NCBI GenBank assembly: GCA_023548195.1
Contig: JAJHZJ010000799.1
Location: forward strand, 3,486,082 to 3,550,081
Direction: 5' to 3'
Length of the DNA: 64,000 nucleotides
DNA from: Bettongia penicillata ogilbyi
Taxonomy: Eukaryota; Chordata; Mammalia; Diprotodontia; Potoroidae
The first letter of the stretch is position 1, and every line of letters starts with the position of its first letter. The notes under the pieces were generated by a model. It saw only the letters and a program-made list of their open reading frames with translations. It had not been told where the DNA came from and did no database searches. Both the position numbers and the translations under genes were made by a program. Shown here piece after piece: positions 10,785 through 21,805 of this stretch.

Positions 10785-10917
10785 GATTCAATTTGATTCA
10801 ATTCAAGCATCTATTAAATGTTTACTGTGTGCCAGGAACTCGGTTAAGCACTGGGGGACTGTGAAGTCAAAAACAAACCAGTCCCTGTGCTCAAGGAATT
10901 TACATTCTGAAAGTTTA
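10785..10917 (-). mobile_element. L2 LINE 3' end
   Basis: Antisense L2 tail: 'attaaatgtttactgtgtgc', then 'caggaactcggttaagcact', then 'gtgctcaaggaatttacatt'. Confidence 0.75.
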
Positions 10918-11085
10918 TAACTGAAAGAACTCCAAGACGTCATCTAATCCCACACCTTCATTTAACAGAAGAGGAACCTGGTGCTCCTAGTCATTAAGTT
11001 ACTTTACAAAACTCATACAGGCACTTAAATAGCAGAGCTCAGATCTCCTAACCCCAAATCCAAGACTGTTTCCACATTACCTCTC
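10918..11085 (-). mobile_element. MIR SINE
   Basis: Antisense, diverged: 'cttcatttaacagaagagga', then 'ttaagttactttacaaaact', then 'ctcagatctcctaacccc'. Confidence 0.55.
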
Positions 11086-11159
11086 CAAGGTATCTGGTTA
11101 CTCCCCTAAATTCTCTGTGAAATTTTGGATATGTAGGTGCAGCCTATATGAATTGTCAT

Positions 11160-11225
11160 ATCACATTATCTGTATCTACATACATACATACATATACATG
11201 AATATATACACATATTATATACATG
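11160..11225 (+). repeat. (TACA)/(TATA) microsatellite
   Basis: CATACATACATACATATACA followed by ATATATACACATATTATATA. Low complexity. Confidence 0.85.
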
Positions 11226-11674
11226 GTGTGCTATTTATGTGAGACAGATTAAGAAACAGAGACAGAGAGACAGAGTAGAAAGCTCATATTCAATCACTTC
11301 ACCAAGATAAAATGATTGAAAATCTGTGTCATACTGTAGGATTCTTCCAGCCCTCTCAGCCTGATCCTTCCAACTTCTCCATGTCCTGTCATTCCAGCAA
11401 GATTCTGCAGCTAATTTCTTTTTAGAAAGCTCCTGGAACTGCCAGAAAGAAAGCTTTGCCTTCCCTCCGCCACATCCTATTAAACACAAAACTCCTATAA
11501 ATTCTTTCTTCCCTCCTTACTAACTCCATAGTGCATCTAACCTTTCCCTTTTTCTTTTCAACCTTGATTTGTTATTTCATCAGTTTAAGGACCCTTTGTA
11601 AGCTGGTTCACTACTGCTTCTTCATTGATTCCCAGTGGATGCTGTTTGGCTCCTGTACTGAAATTTTCAGATTT
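11226..11674. other. Repeat-poor stretch
   Basis: It starts with a short GAGACAGA run (11258-11276). The rest is unassigned. Confidence 0.4.
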
Positions 11675-11765
11675 GGAGAATTGTCTAGAGAATTAAGAGG
11701 TTAAATGATTTCCCTGGGATCATGCAGCCAGCATGAGTCAAAGGTGGACCTTTACTTCTGTGTGT
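11675..11765 (-). mobile_element. MIR SINE fragment
   Basis: Antisense core remnant: 'aagaggttaaatgatttccc' then 'tgggatcatgcagccagcat'. Confidence 0.55.
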
Positions 11766-11824
11766 TGTAGTTTCTCATCACTAGCAGTTTTCTTGGCCAA
11801 AAGACATCTCTCAGTTGTCTATTT

Positions 11825-12015
11825 ACCCAGGGGTGGTGGTGCTTTGGGTGTAGTGGAGTCAGGAAGATGAGTTTAAATGCAGTCTCAGATATGACCTTGG
11901 GCCATACACTTAATCTTAGTTTCCCCATATGTAAAATAAGGGTTGTTGAAAATCAAATGAAATAATATTTGTAAAAAACACCTGACACATAGTAGGCAGC
12001 ATATAAATAGTTCTT
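11825..12015 (+). mobile_element. MIR SINE
   Basis: Sense MIR: 'agtggagtcaggaagatgag', 'gaccttgggccatacactta', 'agtttccccatatgtaaaat', then 'gacacatagtaggcagcata'. Confidence 0.75.
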
Positions 12016-12254
12016 CCTTTCCCTTCCTTCTCCCTCCCCATTTTTCCTTTACGGATTGGTTGTTGCTTGTCTTGAATGAGGAGAATTGGTAGGATTAGAT
12101 GATCCTTTGCAGAGCTATTACATTGACACTTAAAAACTTGGTAAGTTGATATTGCCCATGGGGAATAAATATGCTTCTTCTGTATAAGTGACCATGATGA
12201 ATAGAAGCTTTTATGCATAGGACTGGGCTCTGAAGATAGTCCAGAGGTGGCTGG

Positions 12255-14290
12255 TTTAACATGAGAAAAGCTATTAATATAGTTGATTATATCAATAGTA
12301 ACAATAACAAAAAGCATATTATTATATCAATAGATACAGAAAAAAAAACTTTTGATAAAGTACAACACTCATTTCTATAAAGAACACTTGAAAGTATAGG
12401 TATAAATGGATTTTTCTTTAAATTGATAAGAAGCTGAAACCATCAACAAGTGTTATTTGTGATGGGAATAAGCTAGAAGCCTTACCAGTAAGATTAAGTG
12501 TAAAACAAGGATGCCCATTGTCACCATTATTATTCAATATTGTATTGGAAATCCTACCAATAGGATTAAGAGAAGAAAATGGAATAGAAGGAAACAGAAT
12601 AGGTGATGAGGTGATAAAACTATTTCCTTTTGCAGATGATGTAATGATATAGTTGGAAAATCCTAAAGACTAGTCTAAAAGGTTAGTTGAAACAATGGTT
12701 TTAGCAAAGCAGCAGGATATAAAGCAAACCCATATAAAACATTAGCATTCCTATTTATCACCAACAAAACCCACATGAAGAGATATTAAGAGGTACCCCA
12801 CGAAAAATAACTCTAGATCATGAGTAGGGAACCTGCGGCCTTAAAGTCACATGTGACCTTCTAGGTCCTCAAGTGTGGTCCTTTGACTGAATCCAAACTG
12901 CATAAAACAAATCCCCTTCATTAAAGGATTTGTTCTGTAACATTTGGACTCAGTCAAAAGACCATACCCAAGGACCTAGAAGACCACATGTGACCTTGAG
13001 GCCACAGGTTCCCCACTGCTGCTCTAGACAGTATAAAATACCAAGGAATATACTTATATCTGCCAAAACAAGCACAGGAACTATATGAAAGAATTATAAA
13101 ATTTTTTATAAAAATAAAATCAGATTTAAATAGAGAAATATCAATTGTTCATGGTAGGTGGCCAATATCGTAAAAATGACAATTTTACCTAAGTTAATCT
13201 TATATATTCAATGCCATCTTAATTAAATTACAAAAAATATTTTACTGAGTTAGGAAACATAATAACAAAATTCATTTGGAAGATAAAAAGTCAAGAATAT
13301 CAAAGGAACTAAAAACAATGTAAAGGAAGGAGGTTTGGAGACTTAAATTTTTGGGATAAGAACTCATTATTTGGTAAAAATCGTTGAGAAAGCTGGAAAT
13401 TAGTGTGGCAGAAATGGGGCATAGACACTATTTTACACCACTTACCAAGATAAGATCAAAATGGATACATGACTAGATATAAAGAGAGATATTACAAGAA
13501 CATTTGGAGAACATGGAACATACTTCTTATAAGACTTATGATTGGTGAGCAATTTGTGAGTAAATAAGAAGCAGAGAGCATTGTGAGGTATAAAATGGAT
13601 AATTTCAAATACATTAAATAAAAAAGATTTTATACAAATAGAATCAATGTAGTTAAGATCAGAAGGAAAGCAGAAACCTGGAGAAATTTTTAATAGACAA
13701 TTTCTCACATAAAGGTTTCACATACCAAATATACAAAGGGTCAGATCTATAAGAACATGAATCATTCCCCAGTTGATAAATGGTCAAAGGATATGAACAG
13801 GCAGAGAAATCAAAATAATTCAATAGTCATATGAAAAATGCTCTAAATCACTATTGATTAGAGAAATACAAATTAAAACAACTTAGTGATGTCATTTTAC
13901 AGCTATTGGATTGGCTAAAATGATAGGAGGAAGCAACAAATGTTGGAGACGTAGAAAAATTAGTATACTAATTTATTGTTGGTGGAACTCTGAACTGGTC
14001 CAACCATTTTGGAGACCAATCTAGAATTATACTTAAAGATTTATTAACCCTCCTATACCCTTTGACCCTACAATGCCACTACTAAGTCTATTTCCAAAGA
14101 TGATTAGGGAAAAAAACGGAACGAACCTCTATGTTCTAAAATATTTATAGTAGCTCTCTTTGTGGTGACAAAGAACTGGAAATTGTGAGGATGCCCATTA
14201 ACTGGGGAATGGCTAAACAAGTTGTGGTATATGATCATGTGGGAATACTACCGTGCTATAAGAATGATGACTTGATGCTTTTAGAACAAA
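12255..14290 (+). pseudogene. L1 ORF2 relic (reverse transcriptase and C-terminus)
   Basis: ORF2p normally supplies endonuclease and reverse transcriptase for L1 retrotransposition. Conceptual translation shows HIIISIDTEKKTFDKVQ (human counterpart HMIISIDAEKAFDKIQ) at about 12313, then KQGCPLSPLLFNIVLE at about 12500, then the catalytic FADDV box (FADDM in human) near 12630, then an in-frame stop. After the MITE, SIKYQGIYLYLPK and KMTILPKLI match the human IKYLGIQL and KMAILPKVI segments. The endonuclease domain is absent because of 5' truncation. Multiple stops and frameshifts make the relic non-functional. Confidence 0.85.
12819..13021. mobile_element. Fold-back hAT-like MITE, copy 2 (nested in L1)
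   Basis: A 203-bp palindromic element has arms of about 100 bp. The left end reads CATGAGTAGGGAACCTGCGG and the right end, reverse complemented, reads CAGCAGTGGGGAACCTGTGG. The arms also share GTCACATGTG and TTCTAGGTCCT. It is flanked by CTCTAGAT (12811-12818) and CTCTAGAC (13022-13029), an 8-bp duplication with one mismatch, as expected for hAT. There is no coding capacity, so it would have been mobilised in trans. Confidence 0.88.
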
Positions 14291-14749
14291 TGGAAAGACT
14301 TAGATGAAATAGCAAAGAGGGAAATGAGCACACCCAAGAGAATGATATATATAGTAACAGTAAGATTGTTTTAAGAATAACTTTGAGTGACCAAGTCATG
14401 TGGACCATTATAAGTATTGAAATTAACTACAAAGGACCTATGATGAAACATGCTATTTGCATCTGTAGAGAAACCAATAAATAGAATATGTGTAGCATAC
14501 ATTTACATAAACATACATATTTATGTCTAATGGTAATCATCTCTAAAGCAAGGGTGGGAGGAGGAAAAAAGTTACATGATAACTTTATTATATATTTAAA
14601 AGGAGAAGCAAGTTGTACAAATAGATTTGCAGTTTCACATGCAATTCCTCCTTTTCTTCTATTCTATTTTGTTATGGAAATGCTTTTTTTGCTTAAGTTT
14701 GGAATAAAAAAATGTTTAAAAAAGATACATTATTCTTTGACAGAGCAAT

Positions 14750-14895
14750 AGATGGATTTACTTCTCAAGACCCCTGAGTTGAAATTGCAGGATCTCTCCT
14801 AACTGTGTGATTTTGGGCAAATCACTTAACATTTCTGAACTTCGCTTTCTTCATGTACAAAATGGGAATATCAGTAACTATGCTAGTTCCCTCAT
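14750..14895 (+). mobile_element. MIR SINE
   Basis: Sense: 'tgattttgggcaaatcactt', then 'ttcttcatgtacaaaatggg'. Confidence 0.75.
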
Positions 14896-14914
14896 TGGCT
14901 TTTTGAAAATGGGC

Positions 14915-15165
14915 ATCAAAGTATTTTTTCTTTTAAAAACTGTTATTTATTTTTAACATTTTTTTTTTGAGGCAATCATAAAGTAACTTGACCAGGATCA
15001 CACAGTTAGTCAGTGTCAAGGTTGGGTTTGAACTGAGGTCTCCCTGACTCTAGGGCCAGTGCGCTATCCACTGAACTATCTACCTGACCCTTTAACATTT
15101 ATTAAAAAAAATGAATTCCGAATTCTCTCCTTCCCCACTGTCACTCATTGATAAGGCAAGACTTG
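14915..15165 (-). mobile_element. L1 3' end, antisense, split by a SINE
   Basis: Poly-T-rich left part (14925-14960) and GAATTCCGAATTCTCTCC right part (15110-15130) read as an antisense L1 3' terminus. They are separated by the SINE at 14962-15090. Confidence 0.55.
14952..15100 (-). mobile_element. Short tRNA-derived SINE with perfect 10-bp TSD
   Basis: SINE body at 14962-15090, antisense. On the minus strand it runs from a GGTCAGGTAGATAGTTCAGT head through a CTGTGTGATCCTGGTCAAGT core to GATTGCCTC plus A-tail. This is the short marsupial SINE that lacks the longer Mar1 3' domain. TTTAACATTT is repeated exactly at 14952-14961 and 15091-15100. The A-tail and TSD indicate L1-type target-primed insertion. 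Confidence 0.88.
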
Positions 15166-15224
15166 ATATTTAAAGTGTTTTATAAACTTTAAAAGGCATA
15201 TCACCTACTGAATAAGTTGCTAGA

Positions 15225-15415
15225 TTTGGATTTAAGAAAGTCATGTCTCCAATTCTACCTTTGATATCATCTCATCCAAGAGTGTTAGTTACTCTGAACC
15301 TCAGTTCCCTCTTTTGTAAGGTAGGGATAAGCAATGCTTTTATTTTCTACTTCATTAAATGTCTGACTCAAATGAAATTTTGTATGCAAAACACTTAATA
15401 AAACTAAAAGGGCTA
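15225..15415 (+). mobile_element. MIR SINE, diverged
   Basis: Sense: 'tctgaacctcagttccctct', then 'tttgtaaggtagggataagc', then 'aaaacacttaataaaacta'. Confidence 0.5.
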
Positions 15416-16065
15416 TCTACATGTTGGCTCATTAAAATGCAAGGCATTATGGAAATGTAAGATGTCATTGCTATTTGTAGGAACTTGTTAGGCGAGCTCA
15501 TTCATTGACTTCTCATGGGGAAGCATCCTCATTCATCCCAGCCAGACATCTCGGTCTTAGCTCAGCCCTTTTTCCTCTATCTGCCAACCCCTTTCCTCTA
15601 AGTCTTCAGGTCACAGAGGGCAGAGACAATAGACTGAGAACTGGGGAAGATTTAGTTTCTGCTTGACTGTAGCTGGTCTGTCTCTATTTCAAACCCTCTT
15701 TCCATTCTGGGGTCAGGTCTTGAGGAGGAGGTTAGTAACTGGATCTCCAGCTCACAACCTTTGTCAAAGCCCAAGATACTTAAGATTTAAATAAACACAG
15801 GCTGTTGTTTGCTCAGATGCATTTTATAAGAGGCTTAGTGCCCTCCAGCAGAGTGGCATGAGTCCTCTGCTTCTAGTCCAAAATGTACCTGGAATTGTAT
15901 AGCTCACAGTCTCTGCCTGGTGCCACGTCTCACATTCCTTCCCAGCCACCATTTCTACCTGTTACCTTCTCTGCAGGTAAAACAAATCCTCAAAATTAGG
16001 ATTCTCAGGCACCTGCCCCTGGTGTAGTTAGATAATTGCCCACTATTGTCTATCAATTTCTGGAT
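15416..16065. other. Repeat-poor stretch
   Basis: About 650 bp without recognised repeats or gene features. Composition is moderately GC-balanced with few low-complexity runs. Confidence 0.4.
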
Positions 16066-16069
16066 TTTT

Positions 16070-16445
16070 GTAGTGCTTGTAACTCGAGGTATCTTTTCAT
16101 CTGAGCAAACCATTTTACCTCTCTCAGATCAGACTCAGTTTTCTTCATCTGAAAAAATGAGAGGATTGACTTCAAAAGTCCCTTCCAGCTCTAAATGGAC
16201 AGGAGACAGTGCAAAGAGTGATGGATTTGGGGCTCAGGAAGACCTGAATTCAAATCCTTCCTTAGATATTTACTAGCTATATGCCTCTGAGGAAGGCACT
16301 TTAACCTGTCAGAGTATCAGTTTCCTCATCTATAAAATGGAGATAAAATAGCACCTACTGTATAGATTGTTGTGAAGACCAAATGAGTCAAAATAGATAA
16401 AGATGCTTGCACACCTTAGAGCAATACAGAACTGCTAGTTAATAT
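16070..16445 (+). mobile_element. Two consecutive MIR SINEs
   Basis: Two sense copies in tandem. The first is at about 16070-16198 ('tcagttttcttcatctgaaa', 'aagtcccttccagctctaaa'). The second is at about 16203-16445 ('tcaggaagacctgaattcaa', 'cagtttcctcatctataaaa', 'ttgttgtgaagaccaaatga'). Confidence 0.8.
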
Positions 16446-16454
16446 AACAAATCT

Positions 16455-16640
16455 ATGTTTTTATGGTCATGTTTAGTCTGAGCACCATCCCTGTGTGCAT
16501 TGGGGAAGAAACTAAGGCACAGGAGGGCAGAATGATTCCTTCCAATTCACACAGTGAAACAGATAGAGCAGGACCAGGGCCTCGGTTTGTCCACAGGTCA
16601 AGACTCTGACCACTGACTGCATTGGTGCATGAACAATCAC
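16455..16640 (-). mobile_element. MIR SINE, diverged
   Basis: Antisense: 'gggaagaaactaaggcacag', then 'caattcacacagtgaaacag'. Confidence 0.5.
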
Positions 16641-16999
16641 TTCCTGCCTATGTTCAGAACTTGGGTTGTAGCAGGGGTGGGCTCTGATCCAAACCTAGAG
16701 CATTCAGTGCAGGAACAAGAGTGATACCACAGCTGAGAACAAAGACCACCTCTGATTGGCTAAGAGATTTCTCGACATTCTGCCATGTTCTATGCCTGTC
16801 CCCTCCAGCTCTTCCTTCCTGACATAACTCTCTTTCTTCTTGTCCATTCCCCTTTTCAGTCCAAATTTAATTTATTTATCCATGGGAAAGTAGGCTCACA
16901 TGCCACACATGGTTTGGGGCTTTCTACTCCAAGTTTCCAACAGAGTTTGGAGACAGGAGAAGGTCAAGTGATTTGTATAGTCATTGTGGTGGAGAAGAG
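16641..16999. other. Repeat-poor stretch
   Basis: No recognised repeat or gene. Confidence 0.4.
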
Positions 17000-17240
17000 A
17001 GGAATGTGAGAAAGGGAGGGAGGTGGGGAAAGAGAGAGAGAGAGACAGAGACAGAGAGAGACAGAGATAGAGAAAGACAAGGAAAGAAGGAGGAAGGGAG
17101 AGGGAAAGAGAGGGAAGGAGAGTGGAAGCGAAAGAGACCTACAGAGAGAAGGTGAGAGAGGGAGAGAAAAATGGAGGAAAGGAGAGAAAGAGACACAGAG
17201 TAAGGGAAGGAGGGGTGGGAGAGAGAGACATACACTCACA
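17000..17240 (+). repeat. (GA)n/(GGGA)n purine-rich tract
   Basis: About 240 bp dominated by GAGA, GACAGA and GGAAGG units. The opposite strand gives long S/L/P-rich open frames that are artefacts. Confidence 0.93.
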
Positions 17241-17354
17241 GAAGAAATCATTTAGTTTAAGTTCAGCTATTTGCTTGGGCTCAACTCTTTCTAGGTTTTT
17301 TTTGCTATACATGCCCTGGAAATTTCTTTGTATTTTCTAAAATCTATGCTGAAA

Positions 17355-17650
17355 GCAGGAGGACAGAGTTAGAAGAGATCTTAGATATTACTTAGTCCAA
17401 TTCCATTTTGCAGATGAGAAAGCTGAGGCCCAGTGAGGATAAATGACTTATTTATCCAAGATCACACAAGTGCTAAGTGAAGAGAACTAAATTCAAACTC
17501 AGGATCTCTGACTTCATGCTTCCTACTTCCCAATGCTTTTTCAAGGAAATGGATTCTCAGATAGTTTCAGTGACTTACCAAAGGTCACCCAGTGATACAG
17601 ATTCATCTCTCATTTCTTTGACTTCATATCCAGTTCTTTTTCTACTAGAT
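17355..17650 (-). mobile_element. Two MIR SINE fragments
   Basis: Antisense copy at 17355-17520 ('ttttgcagatgagaaagctg', 'aagatcacacaagtgctaag', 'aactcaggatctctgacttc'). A second diverged piece at 17545-17650 ('ttaccaaaggtcacccagtg') follows. Confidence 0.65.
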
Positions 17651-18069
17651 TTAGTCCAGAAGGTCAATACCATCATGATAAATCTCCCCCTGCAGTGGGA
17701 TATGAGCACTGTCTTCCTTTTTGCCTTATCCTTTCCCTCCTGGTCTCCCAGGAGCTATGGCTGAATGAGGGGACTGTCCTCTAATCAGCTCCCCTCTGCA
17801 CGTTGCTCAAAGACCATGGGAGAGGTATGTGTGTCAGGGGAGGTGGTGGGGGTTTGCTCATGGCTACTGTTCCCAGAGTGGCCTCAGCTCCCAGGAATTC
17901 TTTTCATCCTCAGCCTAGGCAAACTGACAGCTCCTTCCTGTTGGAAACTCAGTTGAAAGTCCCCATTTGTTTCATTTGCCCTTTAATTTACTGCTTGTCA
18001 CTGGTGGTAGACAACTGTGTTAAAATGGGTGTCTGTGATTGCCCTGGGCACAAGCAAATAGGAATGAAG
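17651..18069. other. Repeat-poor stretch
   Basis: No recognised repeat. Short open frames at 17765-18168 have no domain. Confidence 0.4.
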
Positions 18070-18165
18070 AGTCATGGAATGTTCGAACTAGGAAGAACAT
18101 TTAAGGGTCACATTGTCCAACCTGTTCACTTCACAGAGGTAAAAAGAGGGCCCGGTGAGGCTGGC
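18070..18165 (-). mobile_element. MIR-like fragment
   Basis: Antisense: 'catggaatgttcgaactagg', then 'tccaacctgttcacttcaca'. Confidence 0.5.
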
Positions 18166-18439
18166 TGACTTTCTCCCTATCACTCAGTTCTTTCTTTTAT
18201 AACTTGTTTAACATATAAACTGCCTCTGAATGGGTGACACATAAAGTCCCAAGTAGTCTCTAATACCTTAGTAAGAATGAGAGTTTAATTGATTACTCTC
18301 CTCTCTGACAGGAAAGAGCAGACAGGATGAGAGAGTAAAGCTTGGGTTGGGGAGGTACGTATTGCTGGAAGTCGAGACAAGGACAACACCAACCTCTGCT
18401 GACTTTGCTAGCTTAGCAAGATCTTCCACTGATTAAGAG

Positions 18440-18960
18440 AAGTTCACAAAATCACAGAATTTGAGAGCAGGCAAGAACCTCAGTGGCTAAACTAGCCCAG
18501 CCCATATCAAAAAAGAATGCCCGTTATGATATCCCTGACAAGTGGGCATCTAGGCTCTGCTTGAAGACGCCTAAAGAAGGGAAACACACTTGAAGAATCT
18601 CATTTCATTTGCAAACAGCTTTTATTGTAAGGCAATTTTTTAAAGTCTGGTTTCTCTTCCACTGGATAGCCCTTCATATCTCTCCTTCCATCCCTACCCT
18701 TGCTCTTCTCTAATATCAGCTCCTTCAGACTAGCCTCAAGGACTCACCATCTTAGTTGGCCTCATCTGCACATTCTCCAACATATGGCACCCAGGACTAT
18801 ACTTAATGCTTTAGATGAGGTCTCTCTCATTCCTGGGATCTATAGTTCTCAATGCATTCTAAGATTTTATCAGCTTTTCTTGAGGCTCATGGTGTTTCTG
18901 ACTCATATTGAGATTGAAATCCACTAAAACTTGGACATCTTTTTCGGACAGATATCTGTA
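18440..18960 (-). mobile_element. CR1/L3 LINE fragment
   Basis: An antisense CR1-clade 3' end begins at 'aaaatcacagaatttgagag' (18449-18468). It is followed by 'atatcagctccttcagacta', 'tggcctcatctgcacattct' and 'atatggcacccaggactat'. This is the order seen in L3/CR1 copies read antisense. Confidence 0.7.
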
Positions 18961-19384
18961 AAGTCATGGTAACAGGCTGAATTTTGTGTAGATTAGACAA
19001 GAAGGAAGAGAGAAAAGGGAAGACTCCCTTGGCTTCCCACTTTGGGCAATATATAAATCATTGATCAGTTTACCAATAGTTGAACAATATTAGAGTCTAA
19101 GTTTTGGGCATCTATTCCTACTTCTGCTATTAGTATAGGATGCCCTACTACACTGTCTGGGAGAATTCCGAAGGGATTGTTCAATTCATCTTCCTGCCCC
19201 CAGGCAGAACCATACTTCTGTCATTACATGGAGCTGAGATTCTTTCCTGTTTGTCTGCTGTTTCCGAAAAACCTTTCACTGCTATCCTACCTCAAATCAA
19301 AAGCTTCTCGGCTGTAGTGCCAGCTTACCTTTCTCCTTGGATAGAGTGAGGGACAAAACCTGGAAACCTGGGCTGTGGACATGC
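18961..19384. other. Unassigned stretch
   Basis: Possibly a more diverged CR1/L3 continuation ('ttgttcaattcatcttcctg'), but I cannot support it firmly. No gene. Confidence 0.3.
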
Positions 19385-19560
19385 CTCCTTTATAACACCA
19401 AAAAAATTGCCCATTATATCCTCAGTTCCTTCAAACTGGGCCCAAGAACTACCATGGTTGGCCTTCTCCAGGTACTACCCAGCTTATGGTACCCAGAACT
19501 GTACCCAGCACTTCAAATGAGAATCAGTAAGGGGGAAGTGCCATGTAATCTGTCAGAGAC
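19385..19560 (-). mobile_element. CR1/L3 LINE fragment
   Basis: Antisense CR1 signature: 'tcctcagttccttcaaactg', 'gttggccttctccaggtact', 'tatggtacccagaactgtac'. A 'gtaggcacttaataaacaca' tail at 19573-19593 belongs to an L2/MIR-type 3' end. Confidence 0.65.
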
Positions 19561-19594
19561 TGACACATAGTAGGCACTTAATAAACACATACTC

Positions 19595-19869
19595 CCCCCC
19601 CCAATTTCCCAGCACTTCACTCATTCCATCTGCTCTCTCTTCTGTACAAGCTACAAACCCCCTTCTTTTTTATTGTGTTTCTAACATCATCAGCTGGGCA
19701 AGGGCCTCTCAGAAAGTTCCACACCCTCTGTTTAGCCTCCTTTCCCAGTACAGACCATCTCTGTCTCTTCAGTCTGGAGCAGTGACCAGTAAGTACCTGC
19801 CTTCTTGCTTTTTATTTTGTGTGGGAGAGAGCAAGTCACTTGAGATGAGTAGGCATGGAAGGGCTGAGA
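19595..19869. other. Unassigned stretch
   Basis: C-rich start (CCCCCCCCC at 19594-19602), otherwise unassigned. No gene. Confidence 0.35.
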
Positions 19870-20340
19870 TGGATCACAGACCTCATTATATTATCTTTGC
19901 CTCCAAACCGTTGCTCTTCCAAACTTCCATATTTCTCTTAAGGACATCCCTATCTTTCCCATCACCTGGTTTGACAACCTTGGTGTCTCTCATCTTCAAC
20001 TCCTCACTGTTTTATATGCTGCATATCAGATCAGATGACAAATATTACTTTTACTATTTCTACATATCCCCTGTCTGTCCCCTTCTCTAGACATATAGCC
20101 ACCACCCTAATTCAGACCCTCCTCTTCTCTCCTCTGGACTATGAAAATCATTGATCTCCTCATTTGACTTTTTCCTCTACCACCTATACTCCACAGAGCT
20201 GCTAAAGTAATTTTCCCAAAGCTCCTTACATTTGACCAGGTAATTCCCATCCTTAATAAAATCCAGTGATTCTTTATTGACTCTGAGATCAAATATTATT
20301 TCATCTGATGAGTACAAAATATTTCCCCTCATCAAGTTCA
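19870..20340 (+). mobile_element. L2 LINE fragment
   Basis: Sense L2 with 'ccaccctaattcagaccctc', 'tctcctctggactatgaaaa', 'ccacagagctgctaaagtaa' and 'aaatccagtgattctttatt'. This is the conserved order between the RT domain and the 3' end. Confidence 0.75.
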
Positions 20341-21669
20341 CTTGTAGCTATGACATAGCCAATTAATGAGTTGCCCCTTCCCCAATAGGATGCAGTGTTA
20401 CAGCTTCCAGTCCAGTCTACCATTAGACTGGTCAAGTAGATTGTTCCTCGAAGCCGGCTTTTCACTCTAGCTCTGGCAGCTGCCACCCCTGGCAGGCTCT
20501 CTCATGGATTCCAGGTGCTAGGTGGATCTTCAGAACTTCCAAAACTCACAAGGTTGCAGCCTGTTGCATCTGTTCCTGATATTCATTCCCCTAAGGTCAT
20601 GAAAATAATAAACAACAGAGACAAAAAGAAATAGTGGAACCATGCATTCATGATCATGTGAAGACTGGATGGGGAAGGAGTTTCCCTATCCCATGGTTCA
20701 CAGCATTTCTTCCTCACTCAAAAACTGCCAGGGAGAGAGAATTCTTCTATTGGCTTAAGCCTTTTGCAGATATACTCAGTGTTGACTCAGCAGTCAATTT
20801 AAAAGAGTTTTCTTTGACACCAGGACATAGGGTATTCTCTCAAGTACTGAATCAGGGAAGGGACACCCTATAAAGCAAGTCATTGCTGGAGCAGGTTCCA
20901 TGTGAGTTTATACCAGGAAGAGTCTACTGTGCTTACTCTAAGAAATGGGCCCTCACTGACTAATGTTCCCCGCCTTCCCTTTATGTAAGGTTTATTTATA
21001 TAGTTATTAGTGTGGTTGTACATATATGTAAAATTGGTAAGCAAATAAATGCATATTAAGAGTACATACTCAAAAATTTTTACTAATGGGGTATGTGATG
21101 AAAAAATCCGAAAACATGTAGACCACTGTACCCCATGATCTCTAAGGTAGCTTCCTGAATTAGTATTCTGTGGTTCTAAACGGCTTCATAGAGTATTAAG
21201 CCATCTACATCTTTCCTACTTTGAAAAATCCATTCCCTGAGCTGGTTCCTTCTGTAATGCTTTTCCTTGACCTTGTCACATTAGAACAAGGGAAAAAGAG
21301 AAGGTTCATAATACCAACCCTTACCAGTCCTCTCCCTGGGATTCTGTGCTGGTGAGATAATGTCTGTGGAGGGCATTCTGGGGAGAAATACAAGGGGTGC
21401 TGTTGTCCCTGGGCTTCCTGAGCAGGCCAGGTAACAGGCTCTTTCATCTTAATGGGCACCTGAAGATACTTATTCCTTTCTCCCAGAGTTAAAGATTTTT
21501 TTTTTTAAAGAAATAATTAGCAGGTACTTTTAAACCTCCCCAGTGACTCATTCTTCTTTGAAATGCTAACCTGGGGTTGTCTCCTTCAGAGAATAAAATA
21601 TAATGACAATAGCAATTTATTTCATAGTCAGAGCTTGGTCAATTAGCACCTGCCCTTATGCCCGGAAAG
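20341..21669. other. Long repeat-poor stretch
   Basis: About 1.3 kb with no confident repeat or exon. Overlapping open frames at 20301-20486, 20634-20873 and 21205-21459 lack recognisable domains or convincing splice signals. A short A-run lies at 21488-21500. Confidence 0.4.
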
Positions 21670-21805
21670 TAAAAGACATTGGCTAGGAGAACAGAAAGGT
21701 ATTAACTTCATGACCTGGATCAAGTCACTCAGCTTTTCTGGGACTCAGTTTCCTCCTCTGTAAAATGAGGAACTTAGAGTAGGATTGCAGGATCTCTTGT
21801 GGTAT
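21670..21805 (+). mobile_element. MIR SINE
   Basis: Sense: 'ggatcaagtcactcagcttt', then 'actcagtttcctcctctgta', then 'aaatgaggaacttagagtag'. Confidence 0.78.

Larger units (their letters stand above)
12255..14728 (+). mobile_element. 5'-truncated L1 (ORF2 RT domain to 3' end)
   Basis: A sense L1 copy starts inside the ORF2 reverse-transcriptase domain and continues through the C-terminus to an A-rich 3' end (GGAATAAAAAAATG near 14700). It is interrupted at 12819-13021 by a hAT MITE. The 3' UTR (about 14300-14728) differs from that of the 225-745 copy, so these look like different L1 subfamilies. Many stops and frameshifts show it is old. Confidence 0.88.

Noticed and set aside
12255..14290. 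Active L1 reverse transcriptase
   Set aside because: 5'-truncated, several in-frame stops, and interrupted by a MITE.
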